Source of the DNA: Asterella californica
Lineage: Eukaryota > Streptophyta > Marchantiopsida > Marchantiales > Aytoniaceae
NCBI GenBank assembly: GCA_036924285.1
Contig: JAYKYS010000023.1
Coordinates: 1,364,001 to 1,428,000, forward strand
Direction: 5' to 3'
DNA: 64,000 nucleotides
The translations under genes were made by a program, and so were the position numbers. Shown piece by piece: positions 47,271 through 57,135 of this stretch; the first letter of the stretch is position 1, and the number at the start of each line of letters is the position of its first letter. Below the pieces are notes generated by a model. That model ran no database searches and was not told the origin of the DNA. It saw only the letters and a program-made list of their open reading frames with translations.

Positions 47271-48909
47271 ATGTGTTCGCGAGATTCTATCACCACGGAG
47301 TTCTCGGGAGGTTCTGGTGGAGACTTCTCAGATAGTGGGTATACACGGAGTGGGATGAGATACCGACTACCTACACCATTGCCGTTGGTTGTTCTAGAGG
47401 ACGAGTCAGACGCAAATAGTCATTTTTTGATGGTGAGTCTAGTGTCACCACATCGTTGTTGTGGGACATGGACGAGATCTATGGAGCCACGAAGGGGCCT
47501 CGACGTTACTCGGGTACGGTGGGTACCATTGAGCTGGATGACTTTATCCAGGAGTTCGACAGTTGGTGCGATCTGTAGCAGATGTGGAACCCACAGTTGT
47601 TCACACTTTTCACGACGTGGAAGGGTTTGTTTCAGCACTTGGAGGGATCGTCGATGGACGATTACCCGAATTCAGACGAGACTATGGTATTGAGATTGAG
47701 TTGTGGAGACAACATTAGTCTCCCAACTACGTTTCTATCACTACTGGTGCAGTTTCGGGAGGCGTAGCACCTTCGAGGTCAGGTGCCAGTAGTAGTGGTA
47801 CATCCACGAGTGGCGGAGTCCCTACTACCAGCGGTGTGTCCACTACTAGTGGAGCAGGTGGTAGTGCGAGCGGGATACCACCAGAGTTTAACCCTGTGGT
47901 TCAGTTCTTCCACTGTTTGAGGAAGAATTATCAGGGTGTGCGGATCGACAAGTTGAAGAGTTTGCAGGAGTTCCAGCGGAAGACTGGAGAGAGCCTACGT
48001 GAGGCTTTTACTCGCATGAGGCGGTTGATCAGCGTTACTCAAGGAGTGACGGAAGCACAAGCGGTGCAGTTTTGGTATGAGATACTAGACCGGGAGCTGC
48101 GTAGGAGAGTCAGAGATGTCACTCTCCTTAGAGACACCGCTCCGACATTGGCGGTTGTCTTTGGTTTGGCTGAGCGGATTGAGCTCAACATGATAGAGGA
48201 GAGGGTGGTGACTGCTGGGTTCAACAGAGACGTATCACATGGAGCGACCTCCTTTTCTCGAGGATCACAGGCTACGCAACAGCGTGGTGGTGGTGGTGGT
48301 AAGGATCGTGTTGAGCACTCACGATCCCATGGAGGTGCTGGAGGATCTAGTGGGCAGAAGTCCATGCCGTCCTTCTCTAGTCAGCAACAAGCAGATCCTT
48401 GCTGGACTTGTGATGATCCTCATCAACAGAAGGACTGTCCACAAAGGAGAGGTGGTTAAGGGACATCTGGGACGTCTCAAGCAGTGCCTAGGCAGTGTGA
48501 GCATTGCGGGCGATCAGGTCACAGTAATGACCGTTGTTTTGATCTCCACCCCGAGCTACGGCAAGAGAAGGCTGATCGTGGACGAGGCGGAGGAGCTCAG
48601 GGAAGCCGTGGTGGTCGAGCTGGAGGTAGAGGTCCAGCACCTGAGAGAGGACCAGTTGGTCCATCGTTTGCTACGACGTCAGAAGTAGGTATGGCTGCTC
48701 GGATTGAGCAATTGAAGCAGAGGATAGCTAGTATGGCTATGGCTCAACGGAGATCTGGTGGAACAGAAGCTTCCACGTCTTATGGAGGAGAAGGAGGTGA
48801 CTTCGACTTCATGGCTGGTGTGGCGCAGATTGAGACATCTGCGGCAGTGACTCGGAGTGCAGTACGTATCTCTGAGCCACGAGGAGCGTTAGTGGAGTTG
48901 GATCCATAA
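47271..48909 (+). pseudogene. gag region with two CCHC zinc knuckles (broken)
   Basis: Structural protein of the retrotransposon particle. The N-terminal part (about 47530-47700) reads FDSWCD, then MWNPQLFTLFTTWKGLFQHL, interrupted by a TAG and frame changes. From 47836 the frame is steady: a Ser/Thr/Gly linker, then a capsid-like segment (LQEFQRKTGESLREAFTRMR and AVQFWYEILDRELRRR). A first knuckle has spacing CX2CX3HX4C (CWTCDDPHQQKDC, 48400-48438), and a canonical CX2CX4HX4C follows (CEHCGRSGHSNDRC, about 48496-48538). An in-frame TAA at 48457-48459 separates the two knuckles, and another at 48907-48909 separates gag from the protease region in the same frame. Both stops could arise from CAA by one transition. 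Confidence 0.8.
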
Positions 48910-51367
48910 CGCGGGGAGGCAGGCAGACAAGCCAGACTTCCTCTATCATTCACGCTATCAGAGGCATTGAGGATCACTTCTATGGTTCCTAAATGGTCTA
49001 CCGATGGTGCAGTGGAGTTGGAGACATCGACATCCAAGAGTGGGGATAATGCGAGTCAACCTTCGACGTCGAACTCGATGTTGGGGACGACTACAGTAGT
49101 TTTGCGAGCTCCACTATTTTTAGCCACGGATATGAGGGCATTGGGAGTCAGCTTGGCTCCAGTGTTCCAGTTGGCAGCCACGCTTAGTGAGAGCGAGGAT
49201 GTGATTATCTCTAGTGCTGAAGTGGTTCAGCAAGAGGCGGTAGATGTGTCCATGGAGTCGAAGATCAGGACAGCTACTAGTGGTACTTGGCAAGCAGCGA
49301 CTGCCAGACTAGATGAGTTACCAGCTAGGCCAACAATTGACCGTGCTGGATTGGCACCAGGTGTGGTGTTGTTGGACAACAGAAGTGGTATCTTCTGTTT
49401 GGTGGCACCTTCAGGGAAGGTGTATCGACCACAGAAAGTGTTGTTAGACTCTGGAGCCCAACCGTTGATGTTGGGAAAGACGGCGTGTATCGGTTTGGGA
49501 CTGAGGAAGTCCGAAGTGGAAAGATGTCCGTTCCAGCTACAGACATCTCTAGGGGGATCAGGAGGTACAACTCTACACATGACACACGAGTTGCTGACGG
49601 TGAGAGTTCGACCAGATCATCCCACGGATGGCTCCATGGTGAGGGCCAATGCTATCGTTACGGCCGCAGAGTCTTATGATGTATTGGTTGGAGGTGCTGT
49701 ATTATACCCTATGAGGTTCGTGATCGACTATTGGGCGGAGACAGCATCTTACAGACCGGGTTGGCAGTCCGGTGAGGGACGAGTGAGCCGTTTACCAGTG
49801 CGGTTCAGTGCTAGAGTTGGGACAACGGAGCCTACATCAGAGACGATGACATCTGTTGTTGGGTTTAGTTCGGTCATCACTTGGCCGGACGAGTTGTTAG
49901 AGGGTAATGTCCATGCGGAGGATACTCCTGTTTTTGAGGAGGTGGAGGACATGTCTATCATGTCTACATTAGTACCATCTGCTTTAGATTTTCCACTTTG
50001 GAGTTCGAGTGGAGAGTTGCAGCAGTATGCTGATCGGTTGGTGCAGCAGGCTTGGAGTGAAGCCTTTGTACCGCCAGTAGAGGAACATCAGGGTGTTCCT
50101 GTTACTGGTCCTGTGACCTTAACACCGTTGGATACGACTCTCATTGCATGGCAGTATCCAAAGGAGGGTGTGTGTGTGTTGGAGCTGTTTGGATGGATCA
50201 GCATAGGTTTGGCTGCGGTATTGCAGGCAAGCATACAAGTACAACGATACTTGTATGTGGAGAGAGATGAGGTCGCAAGACGCGTCTCATTGCGTCACGT
50301 GGCACGTTTGGTGCAGAGATATCCTGAATTGTTGTCTATATCAGCCGTTAGAGGATACCAGCAAGCATTACCGTCAGATATTTCACTGCTGGAGACGCAT
50401 GATCTCACGTTTGTTGGCACCATTCACTTGGTGATAGCCGAATGGCCATGTCAAGGTCACACGCGTGCTGGGAGAGGTCAGGGTTTGCATGATCCACGAT
50501 CTAGGATGTTTTGGGAGATGTTACGGATCTTACGACATCTCCAGATGCATCAGGTGGATTCTCCAACGTACATCTTGGAGAACGTTCCTTTGTTGGGCGA
50601 TGCTCGTGCACATATGATGACGAGTGTGCACCAGGTGCGGTCCTGGGTTGGACCGGCAGTCTTGTTAGATGCAGCGAGAGTGGGATCTCTTGCACATCGT
50701 CCACGGTTGTGGTGGACGAACTTGTTACCGAGGGAGGTGCTCAAGCGCGCACACGATGCAGTGAGACGACCAGCGCACCTCACAATTGATGGCATCTTGG
50801 ATGCAGGACGACGATCTCAAGTAGTGAGAGTCGTTGACAAGTCATCCATGACAGTGATGAACCTAGTGGGACGATCCATGACAACGTTACCCACTTTGGT
50901 GAGCTTTTTAATGTCACATGCTTACAGAGATGGAGGACTTGGGCTTGTGTGGGATGCTCGGTTACAACAGTTGGTGGAGTCCAATGCCGACGAGAGAGAG
51001 AGCGATGGATTTTCCTACGGGTACGACGGCAGTAGCTTCGGTGTCGGAGGCTTCACGTCATCAAGTGTTGGGTCAAGCAATGGACTTGAACTGCTTGACA
51101 TGGATTGTTAGCCTTGGACTGGCTGAGCAGCGTTGGATGCGATCGACGGGTGTTACTACTCGTACACTCTTGAGCTCTTTACCTACCAGGTCGATGGAGG
51201 CAAAAGCTGAGGGCGAGGCAAGTGGAGTTCGTCATCCTTGGACATCATGGGATGTCGTAGGAGAGAGTGTGGAGCTTGCAGCTAAAACTGCAGAAGTTTT
51301 TCGCACAGTAGCGGTGGGAGTTGTTGGTGGTGAGCAGAAAGAAACTGCTCCAGAGGCTGCAAGATAG
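48910..51367 (+). pseudogene. Aspartic protease plus C5-cytosine DNA methyltransferase domain of the retrotransposon polyprotein
   Basis: Numbering starts at the ATG at 48967. The retropepsin site is LLDSGA with D161. A methyltransferase domain starts near residue 402. Motif I is VLELFGWISIG (405-414), where the usual FGGIGTG has lost two glycines. Motif IV is WPCQGHTRAGRGQG, with catalytic cysteine C495. Motif VI is YILENVP (E538). Motif VIII is HRPRLWWTN (R578, R580). The reading then slips in a GAGAGAGAG run near 50990-51000. In the +1 frame the sequence continues into RAMDFPTGTTA and RHQVLGQAMDLNCL, which fits motifs IX-X. Thus the catalytic core is complete in outline between protease and RT. 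A stop at 51365-51367 (TAG) precedes the RT in that same frame. The likely ancestral activity is cytosine-5 methylation of DNA, perhaps the element's own cDNA. The broken frame and altered motif I make this copy inactive. Confidence 0.88.
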
Positions 51368-52916
51368 CAGTCAACGACTTCGTCTTCTACCTCTAGCATG
51401 GTGACAGAGGATACTTGGGAGACGGAGATTGGACCCAAGCTTATAGAAGAGGAGAGACGAAGAGTGCAGAGATTCCTGAAGAGCTACAGGAATTGTTTTG
51501 CCTTTAGTATGAAGGATTTGGGTACCTTGAAGGGACCGGATATACGGATCGACTTGGCTAATGACACGTCAATCTTTCGACGTCCTTACATGTACAGTGA
51601 CATGGAGAGAACCTTGATCCAGAGTAGGACTAAAGACTTGGTGGAAGCTGGGTTGGTGGAGATGTCGCATGGAGAGTATGCATCTGCCACAGTTATACCA
51701 GCAAAAAGGGATATGTATGGCAACTACACGGATAGGCGTATGTGTGGAGACTACCGTCTTATCAATCGGCAGACAAAGTTCGATAAGTATGCCATGCCGA
51801 CACCTGAGGAGATCTTTGATGCAGTGGGGCATGTGAAAGTCTTCAGTACTTTGGATCTTCGAGCAGGGTATCATCAGTTGTCGGTGAGAGAGGAAGATAA
51901 ACCCAAGACAGCATTCTGGGGGATTGACTCTCACGGCAAAGATTGTTTGTATCAGTGGCGGTTCTTACCATTTGGGTTGAAGAACGCCCCTGCTGAATTC
52001 CGAAGAGTGATGGATAGGATCCTAGCAAGATTGGATTTTGTCAGATGCTATATTGACGACATCTTAGTCTATAGTGCTACAGTGGAGGAGCACGAGAGAC
52101 ACTTACGGGATGTGTTCAAGCGGTTGAGAGCTCATGGGTTGAAGTTACACCCTGGGAAGTGCAAGTTCTTCCAGGAGTTGGTAGAGTATCTGGGTCACAC
52201 CATCTACCCATGTGGGTTGGGTGTTCAACAGACGAAGATCGAGGCCATTGCACGTATTCCACGCCCCACAGATGTGAGTCGAGTTCGAGCATTTGTTGGT
52301 TTGGTGAACTTTTATCGTCGATACGTGAAAGGATTTAGTGCAATTACGAAGCCATTGACCAAGCTGATGAAGGTGGACCAGGAGAGGCAGTGGGGAGATG
52401 AGCAAGAGCGAGCTTTCGTGGAGCTCAAGGATAGGTTGACATCTGCTCCCATCTTGAGGAGACCCGTTAGGGGACGTCCTTTCCAACTGCACACTGATTG
52501 GAGTATGTTGGGACTTGGAGCAGTGCTGACTCAGCATGATGATGAGAAAAATGAGTTTGTGGTGACGTATGCCAGTCGCTCCAACAATTCGGCGGAGGCG
52601 AGGTACAGTTTGTACGAGGGGGAGTGTTTAGCTGCAGTGTGGGCTATTACACACTTTCGATGTTATCTGTTTGGACCCCTTTACTCTCATCACTGATCAT
52701 CAGCCGCTCAAGTGGTTGATGGAGTCCGACAAGCTGACAGGGAAGCTTGCACGATGGGCTCTGATCTTACAAGAGTATGATTTTCAGGTAGTGCATAGAC
52801 TTGGAGTTGCAAACCTAGATGCCGATGAGTTGAGTCGCAACTCGTGCACGAGTCAGCAGGATCAGATTGGGGCTCGATGGCATGATGAGGTTGATGAGGA
52901 GATAGTGCCAGGGTGA
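51368..52916 (+). pseudogene. Reverse transcriptase and RNase H (frameshifted)
   Basis: The main open part is 51398-52696. RT landmarks: RRPYMYSDME, CGDYRLINRQT, FSTLDLRAGYHQL, LPFGLKNAPAEF and the catalytic CYIDDILVYS (YIDD at residues 218-221), then GHTIYPCGLGV and FVGLVNFYRRYVKGFS. RNase H follows with FQLHTDWSMLGLGAVLT and YSLYEGECLA. One base is lost near 52670, after FRCYLFG, and the frame resumes as FTLITDHQPLKWL and NLDADELSR, ending at a TGA (52914-52916) before the integrase. The active-site residues of RT and RNase H are present. Confidence 0.93.
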
Positions 52917-54485
52917 CATGCATCTGTCTTTCTTTGTGTGTTGGCCATGAACTCTAGGATGGAGGACCAAGTCGTATCTTTCTCAAGTGAGAGAGTAGAT
53001 GACGAGTCTCCAGATCTTGAGGGTGGAGATAGTGTTCCCGACCAGCGAGATATCCATGATGATGTGATCGTGATGGAATATCTACATACTGGCGTGGTGG
53101 TAGGCACAGTAAGTGCCAAGGAGCAGGATCGTGTCCTTCAACGAGCAAAGAGATTTCGACGAGAAGGACGACATGTACTTCGAGTGTGGAATGACGGGAG
53201 AGTACGGATAGTGTCACATCCATCCCAGAGGACACAGTTAGTACGACATGCTCATGAGGAGTTGGGACATTTTGGAGTGAAGCGCACGCATAGCTTACTC
53301 CAAGGACAGTATTGGTGGCGTGGTATCCACGTCGATGTGCAAAAGTTTGTTGCAGGATGTGTGGTTTGTGATCGAGTACGAGCATCGTTTAATGCTCCTA
53401 CTCCACAACTACACCCCTTACCGATTATGGGGTTGGGTTACCGTTGGAGTTTGAATTTTACGGGACCCTTACCGTTGACTGTACGTCTTCATCGATATGT
53501 GTTGGTGATGGTGGAGCACTTTTCCAAGTGGATTGAGTTGGTGACACTACCAGACAAGACGAGTGAAGAGACGGCGTATGCGTTCTTAGATCGAGTGCTG
53601 AGTCATTTTGGAGCACCAGCTGAAGTGCTGACAGACCAAGGTACAGAGTTCCTTGGTGAGTTTCAGGCCTTGTGTGATCAGGCGTTGATTGATCATCGAA
53701 CTACGTCTCGAGATCATCCTGAGGCGGATGGTTTGGCGGTAGTTCAGATGGTGAAGAGAGGATTGCGTAAGTATGGCTTGCAGAAGGGCCACTTGAGAGA
53801 CTGGGATGTGCAGTTACCATGGTTGGCTACGGGCTACCGTTTTAGCCGACAAGAGTCTTTGGCTTCCTTCTCATCATATTTTCTATTATACGGTCGAGAT
53901 CCAGATCTACCTCCGACCATTCGTCGTGATTCTGCTGAGGTGCTGAACCTTGATGACCCGGATATATGGGTGAGAGCATGTTCTCAACGAGCAGAGACAT
54001 TTCGGAGAGTTATGCCCATGGCTTTTGAGAATCTAGCGATTGCTCAGCATAGAGACACGTTGCGATATGCAACTATCCGAGGAGGAGGTTATCGATCATC
54101 GATTCGCAGGTTTCATCCTGGCGATTATATCTATCTGCAGCAGACTGCATCGACGACGTTGGATGTGACCGCATGACGCACTATTTTACGAGTGCATGAG
54201 GTGTTACCTTCTGGAGTATTCATGTTAGAGGGCCTTGATGGTGTTGTTTGGAAGGACCATGTGCGTAATTGCGCGTCATGTCATCTTCCCAACATCGATG
54301 GTACCGTTGACTCAAGCTTGGCAGTTGTACGAGCAGGCTTGAGGTGTATGTTGTGTGGGTCTGCTGGTGGAGCAGCCTGTATGTTGGTGTGTGATGGTTG
54401 TTCGAGAGGTTGGCACATGTCATGTTTGACTCCACCTCTCACTGTCATTCCTATTGGACGGTGGGTTTGTTCTCGATGTATATAG
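52917..54485 (+). pseudogene. Integrase with C-terminal PHD finger (broken)
   Basis: One frame from 52917 to TAG 54485, with an in-frame TGA at 54174-54176 (CGA to TGA would explain it). The HHCC zinc region is visible as HEELGHFG to FVAGCVVCDRV. In the core, the first catalytic Asp is replaced by Asn (RWSLNFTGPL). The second is present (TDQGTEF). The third, Glu, is missing because two residues are absent in HPEADGLAVVQMVKRG, so this integrase cannot work. After a basic linker (FHPGDYIYLQQ; VHEVLPSGVFMLEGLDG) comes a PHD finger at 54342-54482: CMLCG, LVCDGCSRGWHMSCL, then PPLTVIPIGRWVCSRC, the Cys4-His-Cys3 pattern. PHD fingers typically read histone H3 tails. Here it occupies the place where chromoviruses carry a chromodomain, which suggests a targeting role. 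Confidence 0.9.
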
Positions 54486-54644
54486 CAAGGATAGCCGATT
54501 AGATCTTTGCGTGGTATGGATTGCAGACAAGCGACTAACGATGAGGTAATGTAGCACCCGGCCTCTTGATCCTTGCACCCATGAAGGTGTATATCACGTA
54601 GTTGAGATATGGAGCTATCTGGAGTTAGAGGGACCTAACCGTCA

Positions 54645-54658
54645 GTTAGGGGGGCGAT
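54645..54658 (+). other. Polypurine tract of the retrotransposon
   Basis: GTTAGGGGGGCGAT directly precedes TGTAGTAC, the start of the 3' LTR. This fixes the LTR boundary used for reverse transcription. Confidence 0.7.
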
Positions 54659-55048
54659 TGTAGTACTCTTGTGTATGTGTATGACATAGTCCATGTGTTA
54701 TGTGTATGTGCGGTGTTCTTTTGACAGCGATGTATGTTGTGTAGCGATGTGTATGCGCACGACAGCTGTCACGTCAGTTTGGTAACTCGGCTAGGTTGAC
54801 CGAGTGCGGAGTGGCGGACCCGTTAAGGCCGTTAGGGCAAGTTGGTGAGAATGCTCACAAGGGGTATACTTCGCAGATAGGGGCTTGGAGACCTCAGTTC
54901 TTCAAGTTGAACCTTCAAGCTCCTGGCTATGGTGAGTAGTCTTGAGAATGAGATCTGGATTCTCTGCGAGTACAGAGTGGATTTGGCTCGACTGTAGTGA
55001 TTATCTAGTGCCTGTTGGCAGGTGGAGTGAGTACATACCTTGTTATCA
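54659..55048 (+). repeat. 3' LTR, complete (390 bp)
   Basis: Runs from TGTAGTACTC to CTTGTTATCA (TG...CA). At positions 103-112 it contains the palindrome GACAGCTGTC. Confidence 0.85.
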
Positions 55049-55049
55049 T

Positions 55050-55155
55050 TGTGGTACACTTGTGTATGTGTATGACATCGTCCATGTGTAATGTGTATGT
55101 GTGGTGTTCCTTTGACAACGATGTATGTTATGTAGCGATGTGTATGCGCACGACA
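55050..55155 (+). repeat. Second LTR start, positions 1-106 only
   Basis: TGTGGTACACTTGTG to GCGCACGACA repeats the first 106 bp of the 3' LTR, one base after that LTR ends. It stops exactly where the truncated 5' LTR would resume after two or so missing bases. Confidence 0.88.
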
Positions 55156-55936
55156 AGGGCTACATTCTGCTGGAGAGTTGAGAAATACACTCGAACAGGG
55201 CCACGATTTGTTGGAGAAGTGAGAAATATACTTGATCTAGTGGCAGTGCTCATGCAAGCCATGGGGTGGTGTGAAACAGAAGAACCATACAGTGTAGATT
55301 TCAAAGAACGAATTCTTATCGATCAGTTCAAGTGTAAAGTTTACTAAACTAGGGTTAAAAAGCTTCTGGTTTATACAGTCGTTGTGGAATGTAAATCACA
55401 TTGAGGTCCAACAAATCAGAAACTTACAGAAGAAAGTGCACTTCGACATATTGAACCGACAGTACAACATGAGGAATTCAGACAAATTTGTTAAATCATA
55501 CTGGAACAGGAGGACCGAACACCTAAAATGAACGAGGAATGTTGACATCGATCCAAGAAGCTCTCTCTCTCTCTCTCACTCTCTCTCGTATCCTCTGAAG
55601 TTGAAACTTTCCACTTACCTATCACGCAGCACCGACCGCGCATGCATACCAAATCGCTTGATTGATTGCCTCGACTTGCTCGACTGCTTCCGCATCGCCT
55701 GACCACCGAATCGTGAAGACATAAACTATAAAAGAAACAAGAACCGTGCTCCAGAACTCAACAGGAATACGCTTCAGAATAAAACTTGCTAAACTGTTGT
55801 TGCATTTTTGCAACTTGGTGGTGGTCGAGCGGGAAATCCAGTCACCATCTAAGTCCGCTCTCTGTGCAGGAGGCTTGCGGAGCTAAAAAGCTTTACAGAG
55901 GGTATCCTAGAGGATATCCTAACATATCCTCTACGA
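55156..55936. other. Intergenic region upstream of PIG-H
   Basis: No gene supported. A small ~40-bp direct repeat lies at 55168-55240 (TGYTGGAGA-GTGAGAAATA). A CT-rich microsatellite lies at 55561-55588. Confidence 0.4.
55561..55588. repeat. (CT)n microsatellite
   Basis: A CT run of about 28 bp with one CACT interruption. Confidence 0.8.
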
Positions 55937-56573
55937 ATGAACAAAAGTTGGTTGACTGATCCGAAACTTAGTAGTCAACTCCCAAGTAGTTACGGAGGAG
56001 AGGAAAACACTATAGATCGTAATGGCCAAAGATTGTCATGTGTGTGTGAGTGGATGACCGAGAGTGGCTATAAAGGATTACACACCTACAGAATCACTGT
56101 GGGAGGGAGGAGGTGGAGCCTTTGCGAGTACTTGCTGGTATTAGTAGCATGCATATGTTGTTCTCTAGCTGTGTTTGCTGGGAAATTCCTTGCAAGCTCT
56201 CTGCCACTCCCGTTGTTAGGGATCTTCCTTATCTTGTGCGCCAGGAGAAAGAGGGTTGAACAAGAGGCAGTAGTGGTGATACCTACCCTGGGCATACAGT
56301 TGGAAACTGTGTACTACAGCAACAGAGTGGATCGTCGTTTCTTCCCGTTAGACAGGATTGTAGTCCCGATAATCAACGAGGCTGCTACCAGTTACCTGCT
56401 ACTTCTACTTGGCATTCATTCTGCGGGAGGAGAAGGATCTTGTTCTAATGTTTCCGCATTTGAGACCGTCTCTTACGATGCTGCTACCTGTATGGAGGTC
56501 AATTCATGAAGCTCTTGGGACACAAACGTCTAAAGGCTTGCCTCGAAGAACAGACGGGCCAAAGAATGCTTGA
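55937..56573 (+). CDS. PIGH: PIG-H-like subunit of GPI-GlcNAc transferase, with a frameshift
   Basis: PIG-H belongs to the ER complex that makes GlcNAc-PI, the first step of GPI-anchor synthesis. From the ATG at 55937, a basic N-terminal region is followed by a membrane hairpin (about residues 62-100, EYLLVLVACICCSLAVFAG and LPLLGIFLILC), then the PIG-H domain: EQEAVVVIPTLGIQLET and FFPLDRIVVPIINEA. Near 56381-56388 the family pattern jumps to the +1 frame and continues as LPVTCYFYLAFILREEKD, LVLMFPHLRPSLTMLLPVW and RSIHEALG, ending at TGA 56571-56573. In the first frame the sequence runs to 56509 without resemblance. No GT-AG intron can explain the jump, so either this copy is broken by a small indel or the sequence has an error at this spot. 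Everything else is well preserved and intronless. The assignment is firm; functional status is not. Confidence 0.78.
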
Positions 56574-57135
56574 AGAGCTAATGAGATCGGTGAGTGGGAG
56601 CATCTGTAGTTGTCGTCCTCTATGGTGCTTTAATGGTTGAAGTACTCTTGTAGGACCTTTGCCGGCACTTGTCCCTTACAATCAGACCAGGTTTGATCGT
56701 GCAAAATTTATCAAGTTGAGGGACCCAAAGATTTGGTTCAGTCCAGCTCACTTCACATCAGTTCACCTCATGTCGTAAGGTCGGGTATATAAGACGAGGT
56801 CTTTATACTGGTGTTACAGTCCAAGTCAAGAAACAAATTTCCTCATGGAAAGGATGAATTAAACACTTGTTTTGGTTAACGTAGTGCAGGAGATCAAGCT
56901 TATGAGGTGTATCGGTTAGTACTGCCCCAGTCCCGCGGGACAGAGTATTAGTGTGGTGCTCTCGTCAGCTTATTGCAGTTGCTGGATCTTAGGGTACACA
57001 GTTTTTCAGTGCCCAAGAGTTCAGGAATTTACTAGACAGAATAGCTACTTTGTCCGATCGTCTGAAGTGATTCATAGTATTCTGGTTGGGGGATTCTCAC
57101 TGCAGAGCGGTAAGACTGTGGCCCGAGAAGCCAGA
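56574..57135 (+). other. Intergenic: PIG-H 3' end and UGT promoter / 5' UTR
   Basis: Contains the TATA-like box at 56786. No other gene. The UGT reading frame is open upstream of its first ATG for about 60 codons but has no ATG there. Confidence 0.45.
56786..56793 (+). promoter_or_regulatory. Probable TATA box of the UGT gene
   Basis: TATATAAG, 343 bp before the UGT ATG. A start site near 56820 would give a 5' UTR of about 320 bp. Confidence 0.45.

Larger units (their letters stand above)
45263..55155 (+). mobile_element. Ty3/gypsy-type LTR retrotransposon carrying a DNA methyltransferase and a PHD finger
   Basis: About 9.9 kb. Order: truncated 5' LTR, 1.7-kb leader with a 5S-like segment, gag, protease, C5-methyltransferase, RT, RNase H, integrase, PHD finger, polypurine tract, full 3' LTR, and a partial second LTR. 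RT before integrase puts it in Ty3/gypsy. Gag to PHD formed one frame originally: frame 1 from 47836 to about 50998, then frame 2 to about 52670, then frame 3 to 54485. It is now cut by two frameshifts and in-frame stops at about 48457, 48907, 51365, 52914 and 54174. The LTR copies differ at about 13 of 278 positions, mostly transitions, so the insertion is old and non-autonomous. The direct repeat AGGG flanks both outer ends (bases ending at 45262 and starting at 55156), a possible target-site duplication. Confidence 0.92.

Noticed and set aside
52671..52916. Separate small gene between RT and integrase
   Set aside because: It is the second half of RNase H after a one-base frameshift.
54192..54485. 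Independent PHD-finger host gene
   Set aside because: It is in the same frame as the integrase, separated only by one TGA, and lies before the polypurine tract and 3' LTR.
56953..57135. N-terminal extension of the UGT
   Set aside because: The frame is open but contains no ATG. The family N-terminus starts at the ATG at 57136.
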